Below are positions 8,335-16,586 of a stretch of 64,000 bases of DNA, piece after piece. The translations under genes and the position numbers were made by a program. The stretch's first letter is position 1, and every line of letters begins with the position of its first letter. The notes below the pieces were generated by a model. It did no database searches, was not told the DNA's origin, and worked only from the letters and a program-made list of their open reading frames with translations. The stretch comes from VRUE01 sp963714155 (GTDB taxonomy: Bacteria > Actinomycetota > Thermoleophilia > Solirubrobacterales > 70-9), in NCBI GenBank assembly GCA_963714155.1, contig OY970236.1, forward strand, positions 2,418,001-2,482,000, written 5' to 3'.

Positions 8335-9488
8335 TGCCGGCGGTGGGCGACATCCTCGAGGGCAAGGACATCTGCATCTGCGCCGGCTCGGGCGGGGTCG
8401 GCAAGACGACGACCTCGGCGGCGATCGCGACCGGGATGGCGGCGCGCGGGCTCAAGGTCTGCGTGCTGACGATCGACCCGGCCAAGCGCCTCGCCGACTC
8501 GCTCGGCCTGAAGGAGCTCGGCAACGAGGCCAAGCAGGTCGACCCGGCCCTCTTCGCCCAGCAGGGGATCGAGATCAAGGGCGAGCTCTGGGCGATGATG
8601 CTCGACGCCAAGGCGACCTTCGACGAGCTGGTCGCGCGCCAGGCGCCGGACGAGGAGGCGCGCGACCGCGTCCTCAACAACCGCATCTACCAGCAGATCT
8701 CCAGCGCCCTGGCCGGCTCGCAGGAGTACATGGCGATGGAGAAGCTCTTCGAGCTGCACAGCGAAGGCCGCTTCGACCTGCTCGTCCTCGACACGCCGCC
8801 GAGCCGCAACGCGCTCGACTTCCTCGACGCGCCGAAACGGCTGACCCAGTTCATCGAAGGGCGCTCGCTGCGCGTCTTCATGAAGCCGACTGGCATCGCC
8901 GCCAAGGTCGCCGGGCGCGGCGCCTCGGTGGCGCTCTCGGTCTTCAAGCGCATCGTCGGCTTCGACCTGCTCGCCGACCTGGCCGAGTTCTTCAACGCCT
9001 TCAGCGGCATGGTCGATGGCTTCCAGGCCCGGGCCAAGCGAGTCAACAGCCTGCTGGGCGATCCCCGCACCTGCTTCCTGGTCGTCTGCGGGCCCCAAGG
9101 CGAGCCGGTCGATGAGGCGGTCTATTTCCACCGCAAACTGGTCGAGGCGAAACTGCCTTTCGGCGGCGTTATCGTCAACAAGGTCCACTACCCGGCCGAG
9201 CAGCTGCGCGGCGACGGTGGTGACCTGAAGGAGGCGCTGAGCGAGAAGCTGGACAGCGAGGACCTGGCCCAGCGGGTCGCCGACAACTTCGCCGACTACC
9301 AGGCGCTGGCCGAGCGCGACGCACGCAACATCGAGCGGCTCGCCAACGAGCTACGAGCGCAGGGCGTGATCCGCGTCCCCTACCTGGACGAGGACGTCCA
9401 CGACCTCGCCGGCCTGGCCGAGATCAACCGCTACCTGTTTGCAACATCCGAGGAGCGAATCGAACTCGCCTCGGGCCGCGCGGTCTGA
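8334..9488 (+). CDS. Get3/ArsA-like ATPase, second of a tandem pair
   Basis: A 384-residue paralogue of the preceding gene. It has P-loop GSGGVGKTT (18-26), a switch I region LTIDPAKRLADSLG and a switch II block LLVLDTPPSRNALDFLD. The middle of the protein (about 180-240) is longer and hydrophobic-rich, like the substrate-binding helices of Get3. The ATG overlaps the upstream stop. In mycobacteria the equivalent pair is reported as a cytosolic ATPase complex; its client is not visible here. The 3' end runs directly into a palindromic repeat whose left arm contains the TGA stop. Confidence 0.85.
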   Translation: MPAVGDILEGKDICICAGSGGVGKTTTSAAIATGMAARGLKVCVLTIDPAKRLADSLGLKELGNEAKQVDPALFAQQGIEIKGELWAMMLDAKATFDELVARQAPDEEARDRVLNNRIYQQISSALAGSQEYMAMEKLFELHSEGRFDLLVLDTPPSRNALDFLDAPKRLTQFIEGRSLRVFMKPTGIAAKVAGRGASVALSVFKRIVGFDLLADLAEFFNAFSGMVDGFQARAKRVNSLLGDPRTCFLVVCGPQGEPVDEAVYFHRKLVEAKLPFGGVIVNKVHYPAEQLRGDGGDLKEALSEKLDSEDLAQRVADNFADYQALAERDARNIERLANELRAQGVIRVPYLDEDVHDLAGLAEINRYLFATSEERIELASGRAV

Positions 9489-9565
9489 CCAAGCAGATCA
9501 AGGACGCAGGGAGCGTGGCGTGCTCTGCACGCGAGCGACCGAGGACGCAGATATGCGCCGGTCAG
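9485..9565. repeat. 81-nt palindromic extragenic repeat, family A copy 1
   Basis: The element begins CTGACC and ends GGTCAG, and contains a GCGTGC-TCT-GCACGC hairpin plus two internal GGACGCAG units. It is near-identical (one base inserted, one substituted) to 49454-49535. It fills the gap between two convergent genes, and both TGA stops fall inside its terminal arms. The flanks CCGCGCGG on either side extend the stem with one mismatch. It may act as a bidirectional terminator or 3'-end stabiliser. Confidence 0.85.
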
Positions 9566-11199
9566 CCCGCGCGGTAGTGGTCGTACTTGAGCTCGCGGAC
9601 CTCCCAGTCCGCGTCGTCAGGCACGGGAAACAGGTGGCGGACACGCGGGGTGTCGATCCGCTCGCGGTGCTGGAGGTCGCCCTCGATCGCGGGGAAGTCG
9701 AGGGTGCTGTGCTCGGGCGCGTCGACCTCCTCGAGCCAGGGCGTGGCGGTGATGCGAATCTCTCCCTCGTCGGGGATCGGCTCGAGGATGCGTGTGTCCT
9801 GGTCCATGTGGTGCTCCTCCTCTGGCGGCTCGAAGTGTTGGGCGGCGACCTCGTCGACCCGCGGGGCCTGCCGCGAGACCGCGATTTCCTCGGCGACGGG
9901 AATCTCCTCCGGCACCACGATCTCGGGCGCTGCGATCTCCTCCGAGACTGCGATCTCGGTATCGCCGGCGCCGAGGCCGGTGGCGATCAAGGTCTCATCG
10001 GCGGCGGTGGTGAGATCAGCGCTGAGCTCGCCGAGGGCGGTTGCGCGCAGGATGCGGCGCACGCCTTCCTCGATCCAGCCGGCGATAGCCAGCCCGGGCA
10101 GCGAAGGTGAGCCGTTCATCAGCGAGCGCTCCAGCTCCAGCGCACTCTCGATCCGCTCGCGCGCCTCGATCCGGTCGAAGCTCTCGTCGGCGATCAGGGC
10201 CGAGGCGCGCATCGGCAGCGAGGCGCCAACCGGGCCGTGGCCGTCGAGGACGGCGCGCAGTGCAAGCAGGTGGTCGCTGAGGCCCTCGAGCGCGGAGTCG
10301 CGCCCGCAGCCCAGCTCGAAGCGGCCGACGGCCCAGGCGAGGGCGCCGTCGGGATCCGGGCGCGCCTCAAGCGTGGCGGCGAACTCGGCAAGCTGGATCG
10401 CCTCCTCCTCGCTCAGCTCATAGGAGCCGGGGCGAGTCGAGGGGGCCCCGGTAGCAAGCCGAGCCCAACGATCCTCACCGGTGGGAGCGAAGGCGTAGGG
10501 GCCGAGGCCGACGCTGCCGGCCTTGAAGAGGTGCATGACGCTGACCAGCTCGCCGAGCTGGGCAAGGGCATCGGCGGCGCTCTCGGGACCGTCGCCCTGC
10601 TCGGCGAGAGCGAGAAACTGGGGCTGCCAGGCGGCGCGGCCCATGCCCTCGCTGCGCATCGCCTCGATCGGTGCCTCGATCGAGTCGGCGCGGACGATCT
10701 GGATCCCGTGGGGAAGCTGCAGGCGCGGCATCGGCATCCGCAGGCCGACCAAGGGCGCGATCAAGACGTCGGCCTCCTCGGCACCGCGGGTCTCGGCCTC
10801 GAGCACGGCGAGCGCGTTCCCCAGCCGCTCGTGGTCAAGCGAAAGTTCGGTGCTGCCGTCCCAGAGCGAGGCGAGGAAGACCGTCAGCATCTGCGCCGCC
10901 CGCTCACCGGGGTCGCCGGGGACCTGCTCGCCGCGTGCTTCCAGATAGGCGGTGGCGATGCCGGCGGCGGCGACCGTGTCGCGGGCCGGGCCGAAGGCAT
11001 CGAGACCGCGCAGCTCGCCTTCGCGTTCGCGGACGTAGAGCGAGGTCAGCGGCCGGTAGCTGTAAAAGAGCGAGTCGTCGCCGTTCTCGGCATCGACGTC
11101 GAAGGGGATCTGGTCGCCGCCGGCGACCAGGGCGCTGAGCTTGATCGCCGCCTCGGAGGCAAGGCGGGTCAGCGACTCGTTGAGCAGGCGATCACGCAC
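9562..11199 (-). CDS. conserved unknown with HEPN/ApeA-like segment
   Basis: A 545-residue soluble protein from GTG 11199. I cannot name it. Residues 300-375 read VGRFELGCGR, LLALRAVLDG, MRASALIAD, then ELERSLMNG. This spacing resembles the C-terminal HEPN segment of ApeA-type proteins (RFE..R, LIALEAL, LRAA, RSxIVHG). The usual catalytic His of the R-x4-6-H motif is replaced by Asn, so RNase activity is doubtful. Residues 410-470 are Glu/Pro-rich and probably disordered. A short acidic tail with a DDADWEVRELKYDHYRAG end closes the protein. It stands alone, convergent with the Get3-like pair. The domain reading is a pattern impression and needs a profile search. Confidence 0.55.
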   Translation of the reverse strand: MRDRLLNESLTRLASEAAIKLSALVAGGDQIPFDVDAENGDDSLFYSYRPLTSLYVREREGELRGLDAFGPARDTVAAAGIATAYLEARGEQVPGDPGERAAQMLTVFLASLWDGSTELSLDHERLGNALAVLEAETRGAEEADVLIAPLVGLRMPMPRLQLPHGIQIVRADSIEAPIEAMRSEGMGRAAWQPQFLALAEQGDGPESAADALAQLGELVSVMHLFKAGSVGLGPYAFAPTGEDRWARLATGAPSTRPGSYELSEEEAIQLAEFAATLEARPDPDGALAWAVGRFELGCGRDSALEGLSDHLLALRAVLDGHGPVGASLPMRASALIADESFDRIEARERIESALELERSLMNGSPSLPGLAIAGWIEEGVRRILRATALGELSADLTTAADETLIATGLGAGDTEIAVSEEIAAPEIVVPEEIPVAEEIAVSRQAPRVDEVAAQHFEPPEEEHHMDQDTRILEPIPDEGEIRITATPWLEEVDAPEHSTLDFPAIEGDLQHRERIDTPRVRHLFPVPDDADWEVRELKYDHYRAG

Positions 11200-11261
11200 G
11201 CTCGGAGCTTCCCGCCTGTGCCTGGCGCTCCTGCGCCTGCACGCTCGCTTGCAGAACGTAA

Positions 11262-11603
11262 CTAGACGGCGGCGGGCTCGGCGGCGTCTTCGAAAAGCCA
11301 GCGGGTGCCGTAGCGGCGCATGTCCTCGACCAGCGGCACCAGCGCCTCGCCCTTCTCGGTCAGCGCGTACTCAACCCGCGGCGGCACCTCGGGGAAGGTA
11401 TGACGCTCAACGATCCCCTCCTCTTCCAACGCCCGCAGCCGCAGCGAGAGCGTGCGCGGGCTGATCCCCTCCAGCGAGCGCTCCAACTCGCAAAAGCGAC
11501 TAGACCCTTCGGCCAGGTCACGGATGATCAGAAGGGTCCACTTGCCACAGACCACTTCGGCCGTGCGACAGACAGGACATTGGGAGTTACTTGCAGCGCT
11601 CAT
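11262..11603 (-). CDS. HxlR-family winged-helix regulator
   Basis: A 113-residue DNA-binding protein. It has the family start CPVCRTAEVVCGKWTLLIIRDL, with conserved Cys residues that in relatives sense thiol oxidation or electrophiles. The recognition helix ISPRTLSLRLRALEEEG and the wing VEYALTEKG follow. Upstream on its coding strand lie a plausible promoter (11646-11674) and a 15-bp palindrome (11661-11675) over the -35, which fits autoregulation. It is divergent from the pseudopilin operon. Its target is otherwise unknown. Confidence 0.88.
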   Translation of the reverse strand: MSAASNSQCPVCRTAEVVCGKWTLLIIRDLAEGSSRFCELERSLEGISPRTLSLRLRALEEEGIVERHTFPEVPPRVEYALTEKGEALVPLVEDMRRYGTRWLFEDAAEPAAV

Positions 11604-11645
11604 AGGCGAAACGAGGCGATTCGTGCCTAATACCTCGCTTCAGCA

Positions 11646-11674
11646 AGTGTAGCGACATTGCTTCACTTATTGAA
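11646..11674 (-). promoter_or_regulatory. candidate promoter of the HxlR gene
   Basis: On the minus strand TTCAAT (11674-11669), a 17-bp spacer and TACACT (11651-11646) match a sigma-A promoter moderately (3/6 and 4/6). It lies 43 bp upstream of the start codon. Confidence 0.35.
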
Positions 11675-11675
11675 G
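11661..11675. promoter_or_regulatory. 15-bp palindrome, possible HxlR operator
   Basis: CTTCA-CTTAT-TGAAG has 5-bp arms and overlaps the candidate -35 of the HxlR gene. A related palindrome, CTTCAG-TTT-CTGAAG, sits in the rpoD promoter spacer at 29831-29845. Confidence 0.35.
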
Positions 11676-11756
11676 TTTTGGCGGATGCCAGTCAGCATGG
11701 GCGTTTCAGCGAATCGAATAGCTAAAGGCCCGAGTCCCAGCCTCCGATGGGGGGCT

Positions 11757-13124
11757 ATGCAATTGATGCCTGCGCGCCCGGGCCCCTCGGAAGGGGGCTT
11801 CGTGCTGATCGAGGTTCTGGTCAGCGCGCTGGTGCTCGCGATCGCCGCCAGTGGCGTCCTCGCCCTCCTTCAGGCCACCACCCATTCGGCCGGCACTCAG
11901 CGCGACGGCGCCAAGGCCTACGCCGTCGCCCAGGAAGAGCAGGCCCGCATGAGGGCGATGAGGCTCAACAACCTCGACGGGCTGCAGCAGGTGACCCACC
12001 CCAAACTCGACGGCACCACCTTCACGGTCGAATCGAGCGCCGTCTTCGTCAACAACAACAACAGCGGCGTCTCCTGCACCGGATCCGAAGCCGACATAAA
12101 AGCCGACTACGTGCAGATCACCTCGAAAGTGACCTGGCCCGGCATGGGAGGACGCAAGCCCACCGTAATTCGCAGCGTCTTCTCGCCGGCGGGCAACGGC
12201 TCCGTCAATCCAGACAACGGCGCGCTCGCCGTCTCGGTGCTCAATGCCGCCGGCGGCGGTCTCTCGGGTGTCGGGATATCTCTCTCGGGACCAGCGAACG
12301 CCGTCAGGACGAGTGACGAAAAAGGCTGCGCCATTTTCGGCGACATCCTCAAAGGCAACTACACGATGACCCCCACCGCCCCCGGGCTGGTCGCCGAAAA
12401 CGGCAAACCACCAGCCGCAAAGACGGTTGGCGTGACGGCCGGATCAACTAAACCGCTCGAACTCCGCTACGACCTACCCGGCTCGTTTGCCGCACCCTTC
12501 GTCTACCGGGTCGGCGGCAGCACCGAATTCAAATCCTCGAGCCAGAGCTCGATCATGGTCTTCAACCAGGGGCTGGAAACGGCGAAGGCGTTCAGCTCTG
12601 TCGGCAGCGTTCCCACGCCGACGGTCGAAGCCAAAGAACTCTTCCCCTTCACCTCCCCCTACGCCGTCTACGCCGGCTCCTGCACCTCCAACAATCCGAA
12701 TCCGAAAAGCGAACCGACCGCACCGGGCGCAGCGGCGGTGACCGCGATCACGGTACCGCGAGGGGCCGCCGTCCCCACGCCGGTGCCAAGCATCCAGGTC
12801 CCCGCCCTCAACCTCACGGTTAAAACCGGCAGCACCCCGATCGTCGGCGCCAAAGTCAAAATCACCGGTACCTGCTCCTTCGAACGGAGCTACACGACGG
12901 TCGAAAGGACGATCGAAAAAGGGGCCGAAAAAATCGTCGAAAAAGGGGTGCTCGCCGACCCCGGCCTGCCCTGGGGCACATATGAAGTCTGCGCCTCTGC
13001 CAACGTCTCCGGGACCAACCGGCGGATCAAAAAAAGCAGCATCGCCGTCCAGAGCCTGAGCAGTGGTACAACGCTCAACCTCGACGTCTCGGGGAGCGGT
13101 TCCGAAAGCAGCAAAACATGCTGA
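11757..13124 (+). CDS. type IV pseudopilin, PilV-like, with Ig-like/carboxypeptidase-regulatory repeat
   Basis: A 455-residue protein from ATG 11757, which follows a G-rich stretch; a longer frame upstream has no supporting signal. The class III leader ends G14|F15 in EGGFVLIEVLVSA, with Glu at +5 and a hydrophobic N1 helix, so it should be cut by the prepilin peptidase at 19781-20527. Residues 150-235 (NGALAVSVLNAAG, EKGCAIFGDILKGNY) look like a CarboxypepD_reg/SdrB-type beta sandwich, and a second, weaker Ig-like stretch is near the C-terminus. It is large for a minor pilin and may expose an adhesive head. The next gene overlaps by 7 nt. Confidence 0.78.
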   Translation: MQLMPARPGPSEGGFVLIEVLVSALVLAIAASGVLALLQATTHSAGTQRDGAKAYAVAQEEQARMRAMRLNNLDGLQQVTHPKLDGTTFTVESSAVFVNNNNSGVSCTGSEADIKADYVQITSKVTWPGMGGRKPTVIRSVFSPAGNGSVNPDNGALAVSVLNAAGGGLSGVGISLSGPANAVRTSDEKGCAIFGDILKGNYTMTPTAPGLVAENGKPPAAKTVGVTAGSTKPLELRYDLPGSFAAPFVYRVGGSTEFKSSSQSSIMVFNQGLETAKAFSSVGSVPTPTVEAKELFPFTSPYAVYAGSCTSNNPNPKSEPTAPGAAAVTAITVPRGAAVPTPVPSIQVPALNLTVKTGSTPIVGAKVKITGTCSFERSYTTVERTIEKGAEKIVEKGVLADPGLPWGTYEVCASANVSGTNRRIKKSSIAVQSLSSGTTLNLDVSGSGSESSKTC

Positions 13125-13822
13125 GCAGGTTGAGGCGGCGCCTCGACCTTGCCGACGAGCGCGGCACCACCCTGGCGGAGCTGGTGATCGGCACCGCCGT
13201 TTCGATGGTCGTCCTCTCCGCCCTGGTGATGCTGGTGATCACCTCCATTCATGCAAGCGCCCGGGTCAGCGCCCGGGTCCACGCGACTCAGAACGCTCGC
13301 ATCGCCCTGGTCAGGATCCTCGAAGAGCTGCACTCGGCTTGCGTCACGCCGAAGATCGCGCCGGTCCAGGCCGGCAGCACCGGCACGCTGCTCAGCTTCT
13401 CCCACGCCCCAGCGATCGAAGGAGCATCGGCATCGGTGCAGCCAGTGCTGAGCACGATTGCCCTCAGCGGCACCAACCTGATTCAGACCAACTATCCCTC
13501 GCTGGGCGGAACGCCCCCGACCTTCTCCAAAACGGCAACCAGCTCGGAAACGCTTGCCTCGAACATCGCTCCAACCGCGCCGAGCAGCACGATCTTCAGC
13601 TACTTCACCTACTCGCTAGGGAAACTGGTCGCGGTGCCCCAGGCAACACTCGGCACGACCGAAGCAAGCTCGGTGATCCAGGTCAAGGTCGCCTTCACCG
13701 GGTTCCCACCGAAGACATCCACCAAAGACAACAACGTCGGCGCCAGCGTCGCCAACAGCGCCATGCTTCGCCTCACCCCCCCGTCCTTCCAAGAAGGAGC
13801 AACAGCCCTCCCATGCCAGTGA
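13118..13822 (+). CDS. type IV pseudopilin, PilW-like
   Basis: A 234-residue protein with a class III leader cut after Gly16 (ERG|TTLAELVIG), Glu at +5, and a hydrophobic helix to about residue 45. The remaining part is Ser/Thr/Ala-rich and not specifically recognisable, like other PilW/GspJ-type minor pilins. It overlaps both neighbours (7 nt upstream, 10 nt downstream), placing it firmly in the pseudopilin operon. Minor pilins of this kind prime pilus assembly at the inner membrane. Confidence 0.75.
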   Translation: MLSRLRRRLDLADERGTTLAELVIGTAVSMVVLSALVMLVITSIHASARVSARVHATQNARIALVRILEELHSACVTPKIAPVQAGSTGTLLSFSHAPAIEGASASVQPVLSTIALSGTNLIQTNYPSLGGTPPTFSKTATSSETLASNIAPTAPSSTIFSYFTYSLGKLVAVPQATLGTTEASSVIQVKVAFTGFPPKTSTKDNNVGASVANSAMLRLTPPSFQEGATALPCQ

Positions 13823-15381
13823 AAAACGCCCTTAAGGACGAGCGGGGGTTCACGATGATTGTGACCACCATCGGCCTCGCCCTGGTCGCCGCCATCGCCC
13901 TCGTCGCCGTCACCGCGGTCAGCGGCGACATCAACCCAACCGGTCGCGACCTGCAGCGCAAGCGCGCCTACGAGGCCGCCAAAGCGGGGATCAACGATTA
14001 CTCCTTCCACCTCCACGCCGACAACGGCTACTGGGCGAAGTGCACGAAAGTGGCCCCGCCCAGCGCGATCAACCAACCTGGCTCGACCACGAACCGCCGC
14101 CAGGTTCCGGGTGACCCGGACGCCACCTACGCGATCGAACTGCTGCCCGCCAACGGAAGCCCGACCTGCGACCCGACCACGATCGTCACCGCGACCCAGA
14201 CGATGCTCGAGTCGCTCGGCTCAAGCAAGGGCACATTCCGCATCCGCTCCACAGGCTTCGTCGGCAAAACCAAAGTCTCGATCACGGCCACCTTCAGGCC
14301 CTCGAGCTTCCTCGACTACGTCTACTTCACCCAACTGGAGACCTCGGACCCAGTCACCTACGGCAGCGAAGCGACGATCAAAGGCGCATACGAACAGTGC
14401 TCGAAAACCTTCCTCGAAGGTCGCAACAACGCCAAAATCCCCAACTCCGGCGGACAGTACTGCCGGGTGATCTCATTCGTCGGCGGCGACTCGATCAACG
14501 GGCCACTACACACCAACGACGGTTTGGTCATCTGTGGAAAACCGGCCTTCGGCCGCACCCCGAGCGACGCGGTCGAGGTCAGCTCGCCACCGAAAGGCTG
14601 GTACCAGACCTCAGAAGTGCCCCACTCCGGATCGAGCTGCTCGGGCACACCGAACTTCGTCGGCACCTACCTGACCAGCTCACCAGCGTTGGTGCCCCCG
14701 GCGACCAACGCCCAGCTCGAGACGATCACCGAACCACAATTCAAATTCCAGGGCCAAGTGCACATCTGCCTCAGCGGCAACTCGATGACCGTCGCCAAAA
14801 AAGGCGCCAACTGCGACAGCGAAGTGCTCTACTCCGGGCCGCTGCCGGGGAACGGCGTCGTCTACGTGAGCAGCATCCTCTGCTCCGGCGCCTACTCACC
14901 CTTTGAAGTCACCTACGCCGAAACGTCCGACTGCGGCAACGTCTACGTGCACGGCGATTACTCGGGGCGGCTGACGATCGCCACCAGCAACGACATCATC
15001 GTCGACGGCAATACGACGGCGAGCGGCGAAGAAGCAATGCTGGGCCTGATCGCCAATAACTTCATCCGCATCTACCACCCCTGTGACTACGGCACCAATA
15101 CCAACGGCGCTGGGTCGGTCAAAAACATCTCGGTCGATGCCGCAATCCTCGCCATCAACCACTCTTTCATCGTCGACAACTACGACTGCGGCGCTCAGCT
15201 CGGCACGCTGGACGTGCACGGAGCGATCTCGCAGAAGTACCGCGGCGCGGTCGGCACCACTGGCAACACCGGATACCTGAAGAGTTACAACTACGACGAC
15301 CGCCTGCACACGATCACGCCCCCCAACTTCATCCAGCCAGTCGAATCAGACTGGGTGATCGGGCGCGAGACCGTCGGCTGA
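13813..15381 (+). CDS. PilX-like pilus assembly protein, large, with atypical +5 residue
   Basis: A 522-residue protein from ATG 13813; the frame is open much further upstream, but only this start gives a class III leader (KDERG|FTMIVTTIG). The +5 position is Val instead of Glu, as in GspK-type tip pseudopilins, which fits a tip role. The N-terminal helix is followed by RKRAYEAAKAGINDY, a block typical of PilX N-terminal proteins. The C-terminal 350 residues contain many Cys, Gly and Asn and a repeated beta-rich stretch (VYVSSILCSG, VYVHGDYSGRLTIA) like a right-handed beta-helix. It closes the three-gene pseudopilin group. Confidence 0.75.
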   Translation: MPVKNALKDERGFTMIVTTIGLALVAAIALVAVTAVSGDINPTGRDLQRKRAYEAAKAGINDYSFHLHADNGYWAKCTKVAPPSAINQPGSTTNRRQVPGDPDATYAIELLPANGSPTCDPTTIVTATQTMLESLGSSKGTFRIRSTGFVGKTKVSITATFRPSSFLDYVYFTQLETSDPVTYGSEATIKGAYEQCSKTFLEGRNNAKIPNSGGQYCRVISFVGGDSINGPLHTNDGLVICGKPAFGRTPSDAVEVSSPPKGWYQTSEVPHSGSSCSGTPNFVGTYLTSSPALVPPATNAQLETITEPQFKFQGQVHICLSGNSMTVAKKGANCDSEVLYSGPLPGNGVVYVSSILCSGAYSPFEVTYAETSDCGNVYVHGDYSGRLTIATSNDIIVDGNTTASGEEAMLGLIANNFIRIYHPCDYGTNTNGAGSVKNISVDAAILAINHSFIVDNYDCGAQLGTLDVHGAISQKYRGAVGTTGNTGYLKSYNYDDRLHTITPPNFIQPVESDWVIGRETVG

Positions 15382-15485
15382 CCGGTTTTTCTATTTCTAA
15401 GTAGTTGCAGGCCAAAGGTTCTGTGGCCAAACGGTCGATGCATGACCTGTGGCGCGGGCATGGCTCGCGCCCGACCACCTTGCCG
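15382..15485 (+). other. pilM leader with candidate hairpins
   Basis: A 104-bp gap between the PilX-like gene and pilM. It contains GGTC-GATGCAT-GACC (15434-15448) and a longer GGCGCGGGC/GCTCGCGCC hairpin with one G-U pair (about 15451-15471) just before the ATG. A T-run follows the upstream stop. Function unknown; possible attenuation or mRNA processing between the two gene groups. Confidence 0.35.
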
Positions 15486-16583
15486 ATGACCTCCCTGTTC
15501 CAGAAGAACAAGAAAAAAGGCGCCGCCCAGGTCGGACTCGAGATCGAGACCGGCAGCGTCGCCGTGGCTGAAGTTCAAGTCAACGGCGCCACGAGCGTCA
15601 CCGCCACCGCGACCGCCCCGCTGCCGGCCGAAGCCTTCCGCGACGGAGAGGTGACTGACCCCGACGCCCTCTCCGCGGCGCTCTCCAACCTCTTCTCTGA
15701 ACACAAGCTCAGCAAGCGGGTGCGCCTCGGCATCGCCAACCAACGGGTCGTCGTCCGCACCCTGCGACTACCGGCGATCGAGGATCCAAAAGAGCTCGCC
15801 GCGGCCGTCCGCTTCTCCGCCCAGGAGCAGATAGCGATGCCCCTCGACCAAGCCGTGATCGACCACCGGGTCGTCGGCGGCGTCGGCGCCGCCGACGGGG
15901 CCTCCCCGCAGATCGACGTGATCGTCGTCGCCGCCCGCCGCGACATGATCTCTGCCTCGCTGAAACCGCTGCGCGACGCCGGACTGGAACCGATCGGCGT
16001 CGACCTCTCCGCGTTCGGCATGATCCGCGCCCTCGGCGGCGCCGCGGGCGCGGGACCCGCCCCCACCGACGGAGCGGAACAGCCGGCGCCCGGCGCCGTG
16101 CTCTACTGCAACGTCGGCGACGTCACCAACCTGGCGGTCGCCAAGGGACGCGCCTGCCTCTTCACCCGCGTCTCGCCCGTGGGCCTCGGCGACATCGCCG
16201 CCAGCCTCGCCTCCACCACCGGCTTGAGCCCAGAACACGCCCGCATGTGGCTCGACCACGTCGGCCTGGAGGCTCCGGTGGAGGCGATCGAGGGCGACCC
16301 TGAGGTCATCGTCAAGGCCCGCTCGTCGCTCGAGATCGGCGCCACCTCGCTACTCGACGAGCTGCGCCTCTCACTCGACTTCTACGCTGCCCAGGAGGGC
16401 GCGATGAAGGTCGAGCGAATCGTTATCTGCGGTCCCGGCAGCGTCATCCCAGGACTCACCGGTCAAATGGAACCGGCCCTCGGACTGCCGATCGCGTCTG
16501 AGCAGCCAGAGGTCCTCTCGGGCCTTGACCCGGTCGCCGCCGCTCGCCTCACATTGCCCTTCGGACTCGCTTTGGAGCGCTAG
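15486..16583 (+). CDS. pilM: type IV pilus assembly protein PilM (actin-like)
   Basis: A 365-residue protein from ATG 15486, which gives the usual PilM length; an upstream TTG adds 27 residues without family character. The actin-like phosphate-1 strand is VGLEIETGSVAVAEV. The SHS2 block has RLGIANQRVVVRTLRLP and the second phosphate strand is AVLYCNVGDVTNLAV. PilM is a cytoplasmic ATP-binding ring protein that docks on the N-terminus of PilN, linking the assembly ATPases to the membrane platform. pilN starts 3 bp after the stop. Confidence 0.9.
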   Translation: MTSLFQKNKKKGAAQVGLEIETGSVAVAEVQVNGATSVTATATAPLPAEAFRDGEVTDPDALSAALSNLFSEHKLSKRVRLGIANQRVVVRTLRLPAIEDPKELAAAVRFSAQEQIAMPLDQAVIDHRVVGGVGAADGASPQIDVIVVAARRDMISASLKPLRDAGLEPIGVDLSAFGMIRALGGAAGAGPAPTDGAEQPAPGAVLYCNVGDVTNLAVAKGRACLFTRVSPVGLGDIAASLASTTGLSPEHARMWLDHVGLEAPVEAIEGDPEVIVKARSSLEIGATSLLDELRLSLDFYAAQEGAMKVERIVICGPGSVIPGLTGQMEPALGLPIASEQPEVLSGLDPVAAARLTLPFGLALER

Positions 16584-16586
16584 TCG

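Noticed and set aside
15405..15485. N-terminal extension of PilM from TTG 15405
   Set aside because: The 27 extra residues are not PilM-like and cover candidate RNA hairpins.
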